DNA from: JAGMDK01 sp023128695
GTDB lineage: Bacteria > Planctomycetota > Phycisphaerae > UBA1845 > Fen-1342
DNA: 15,005 bases
Direction: 5' to 3'
Assembly: GCA_030628805.1 (NCBI GenBank)
Contig: DAOVQG010000089.1
Coordinates: 1 to 15,005 of the forward strand
The notes under the pieces were generated by a model. The model had not been told where the DNA came from and made no database searches. It worked only from the letters and a program-made list of their open reading frames with translations. Every line of letters begins with the position of its first letter. Within the stretch, counting starts at the first letter, position 1. Position numbers and translations under genes: made by a program. Below are positions 13,662-15,005 of this stretch, one piece after another.

Positions 13662-13750
13662 TTTCCGCCGAAGCCGACTTTTGCGGCGGACTGTTAGGCC
13701 ACCCGCTAATACAAGCACGCTGATACAAGCAATGGGAGCAAGCCAGCACC

Positions 13751-14773
13751 ATGTCAACGTCTGCCAACGACAGTATCGTCCTGACCGGTTGCGGGTGGGT
13801 GACGCCACTGGCGGCCGGTACAATTGATAATACGCTCGCAGCCGCACGCGGCGACCGGGGCGAGTCCGTGCCCGCGCACGGTTACTGGGCCGTCGCCGAC
13901 GAGCTGGTCTCCGAGTACCCGGACTTGTCCGCCGAGCTGAAGCGCGACCGAGGCGCCTGGATGACGGGCATCGCTTTTCACCTCGCGCGTCGGAACGCTT
14001 CGTTGGCGGCGGACGCGCTCCCGCCGGAGCGGGTCGGTCTGGCGTTGGGTTGCGCGGAGGCCGGCCAGTTGGGCATGATCGGCTTCGCCAACGAGGTTCG
14101 CAAGCAGACGCCGCGGTTTGTCAGCCCGATCCATTTTCCGCAGACGGTGGGGAATTATATCGCCGGGGCGTTGGCGCGCGGATTCAACCTGCGGGGTCCG
14201 AACGTCACCCTGGCCAGCGGGACGGCTTCCGGGTTGGACGCGCTGCTTGAAGCCTCTGCCCAACTGAAGACCGGCGCGGCCGACGTGTTCTTTGCCGGCG
14301 GCACGGCCCAGTTGTCGGACGATTTGGTCAAGGGATCAGATGAAACCGCCGGGATTCTCAGCGAAGGGGCTTGTCTGTTCGTGCTCGAACGGGCTGCGGC
14401 GGCCGCCGCCCGTGGCGTTGCTCCATTGGCCACAATCACGGGGTATCGCCGATCGCCGGTCGATGAGGCGTTTGAACCCGGAGATGATCCCAGCATTGTC
14501 TCTTGCGCCGGGTGTTGTCACGCGGGGGCAGTGTTGATCGAACACTGGCTTGGGCACAGCGGCGGGGCCGCCGGCCCAGCGGCGTTGGCGGCCGCCATCG
14601 CTGCGGCCGACGGTCAGCCGCTTCCCATTCTCGAAGCCGCCGAGCGCACCGCTGTTTCCGTCAAACCGGTGGCGATTGACACGATGAAGGCGGACGGGAG
14701 ATTGAAAGCGATCGTATGCGCCGACGCCGACGGCAGTCATATGACGATCCTGGAGTTGGTGATACCCGTCTGA
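13751..14773 (+). CDS. Shortened ketoacyl-synthase-like protein, catalytic Cys absent
   Basis: This is a 340-residue thiolase-fold protein of the beta-ketoacyl synthase family. HFPQTVGNYIAGALARGFNLRGPN matches the region before the active-site nucleophile elbow (read as HFPQTVGNY and RGPN). The usual T-A-C-A-S/T-G is here S-G-T-A-S-G, with Thr158 at the cysteine position. The mid-domain AGG (FFAGGTAQLSDD) and GEGA equivalents (SEGACLFVLERA, near residue 204) are kept. The HGT motif with the first active-site His is missing, and the segment from SEGA to LGHSGGAAGPAALAAAI (His269) is about 50 residues shorter than I recall for FabF. The protein is therefore unlikely to condense acyl chains. It may be a partner like chain-length factors, an acyl-binding protein or a decaying copy. 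GGGAG at 13734-13738 lies 12 bases before the ATG, which is rather far. No signal peptide is seen, so it should be cytoplasmic. Confidence 0.88.
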   Translation: MSTSANDSIVLTGCGWVTPLAAGTIDNTLAAARGDRGESVPAHGYWAVADELVSEYPDLSAELKRDRGAWMTGIAFHLARRNASLAADALPPERVGLALGCAEAGQLGMIGFANEVRKQTPRFVSPIHFPQTVGNYIAGALARGFNLRGPNVTLASGTASGLDALLEASAQLKTGAADVFFAGGTAQLSDDLVKGSDETAGILSEGACLFVLERAAAAAARGVAPLATITGYRRSPVDEAFEPGDDPSIVSCAGCCHAGAVLIEHWLGHSGGAAGPAALAAAIAAADGQPLPILEAAERTAVSVKPVAIDTMKADGRLKAIVCADADGSHMTILELVIPV

Positions 14774-14795
14774 CCAACGGACTTCAGTCGGCGGC

Positions 14796-14864
14796 TGGGT
14801 GGCACGGCCGTGTCGGCCGTGAATACCTGCGACTTGTACACGGCTGACACAGCCGTGCCACCCA
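14796..14864. repeat. Inverted pair of CACGGC hairpin elements with a compensatory change
   Basis: A 26-bp unit (14796-14821) has an inverted partner at 14839-14864, identical at 24 positions. Each is a head TGGGTGG and a hairpin: CACGGCC-GTGTC-GGCCGTG in the left copy and, read on the minus strand, CACGGCT-GTGTC-AGCCGTG in the right copy. The two differences sit opposite each other in the stem, replacing a C-G pair by a T-A pair. It begins 22 bases after the stop of the ketoacyl-synthase-like gene and may also end its transcript. Confidence 0.8.
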
Positions 14865-15005
14865 TCAAGCGATGCGTGACAGAGCACTAGCCGGAAGTTC
14901 CTGCTCTATTTGGTTCCATATCAATCGTAACGACTTGGCATGGCGGAAGATAGGTCGCCCGGCCACTTGTTTTTTGTAGGCATGTATTTATTGATGGCGG
15001 CTTGA
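14865..15005. other. Non-coding right edge
   Basis: No convincing feature was found. The stretch turns AT-rich towards the edge, with a run of six T at 14971-14976. It may be the promoter region of a gene beyond the window. Confidence 0.4.

Larger units (their letters stand above)
13418..13750. other. Divergent intergenic region with two inverted repeats
   Basis: This stretch separates the lipoprotein gene (minus) from the ketoacyl-synthase-like gene (plus), so it should hold both promoters. It contains an 11-bp dyad (13481-13536) and the 29-bp inverted pair (13575-13661). I saw no coding sequence; the short frames crossing it lie over the repeats. I could not assign promoter hexamers with confidence. 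Confidence 0.55.

Noticed and set aside
14940..15005. Mini open frame of 21 codons ending exactly at the window edge
   Set aside because: ATG to TGA is open, but there is no ribosome-binding site and the peptide has no recognisable features; an in-frame stop lies just upstream, so it is not the tail of a longer gene.
1..15005. CRISPR array, tRNA, rRNA or insertion sequence
   Set aside because: No regularly spaced direct repeats of 20-40 bp, no cloverleaf-like segments and no transposase-like reading frame were seen by eye. A covariance-model scan was not possible here.

Overview
The window looks like chromosomal DNA from a GC-rich planctomycete-type bacterium, probably of the Phycisphaerae or a related uncultured lineage. 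The evidence is the set of large secreted proteins with two-loop dockerin-like C-termini (CPGDSNCD...WRDIDYFVAA...NNDVN.DGT.NWRDIDPFVA), the KWSQPP/DDW/WWGS repeat modules, the ITYQGEL-plus-GVYG-repeat protein, the TPR/FG-GAP/UnbV protein and the loosely packed intergenic repeats. The lineage is an inference from remembered families, not from a database search.

Layout. Bases 1-74 hold the last 23 codons of an unidentified gene. A gene-poor stretch (75-689) carries an inverted pair of heptanucleotide arrays. Three plus-strand genes for exported proteins follow: a 1668-residue multi-module protein (690-5696), a 772-residue protein with a GVYG repeat shaft (5993-8311) and a 163-residue protein (8375-8866). 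The first and third share a nearly identical 71-residue dockerin-like C-terminus. A perfect 15-bp stem at 5732-5773 separates gene 1 from genes 2 and 3. Two minus-strand genes face them: a 1178-residue secreted TPR + FG-GAP + UnbV/CRTAC1-like protein (8987-12523) and a small lipoprotein (12848-13417). The last gene is plus-strand (13751-14773) and encodes a shortened ketoacyl-synthase-like protein without the catalytic cysteine.

How the parts relate. Five of the six complete genes encode proteins with an export signal, so this is mainly an envelope or extracellular-protein region. The shared C-terminal module suggests that two of the products use the same sorting or attachment route; this is inference. 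The ketoacyl-synthase-like gene has no visible functional link to the rest.

The most unusual non-coding signal is a series of inverted pairs of short palindromes between genes (12683-12766, 13575-13661, 14796-14864), plus a lone 20-bp palindrome (5929-5948) and the heptad arrays (189-349). One pair has a head-plus-hairpin form with GTAG beside the hairpin, as in REP/BIME elements. Another has a compensatory base-pair change between its two copies. No transposase, CRISPR array, tRNA or rRNA was seen.
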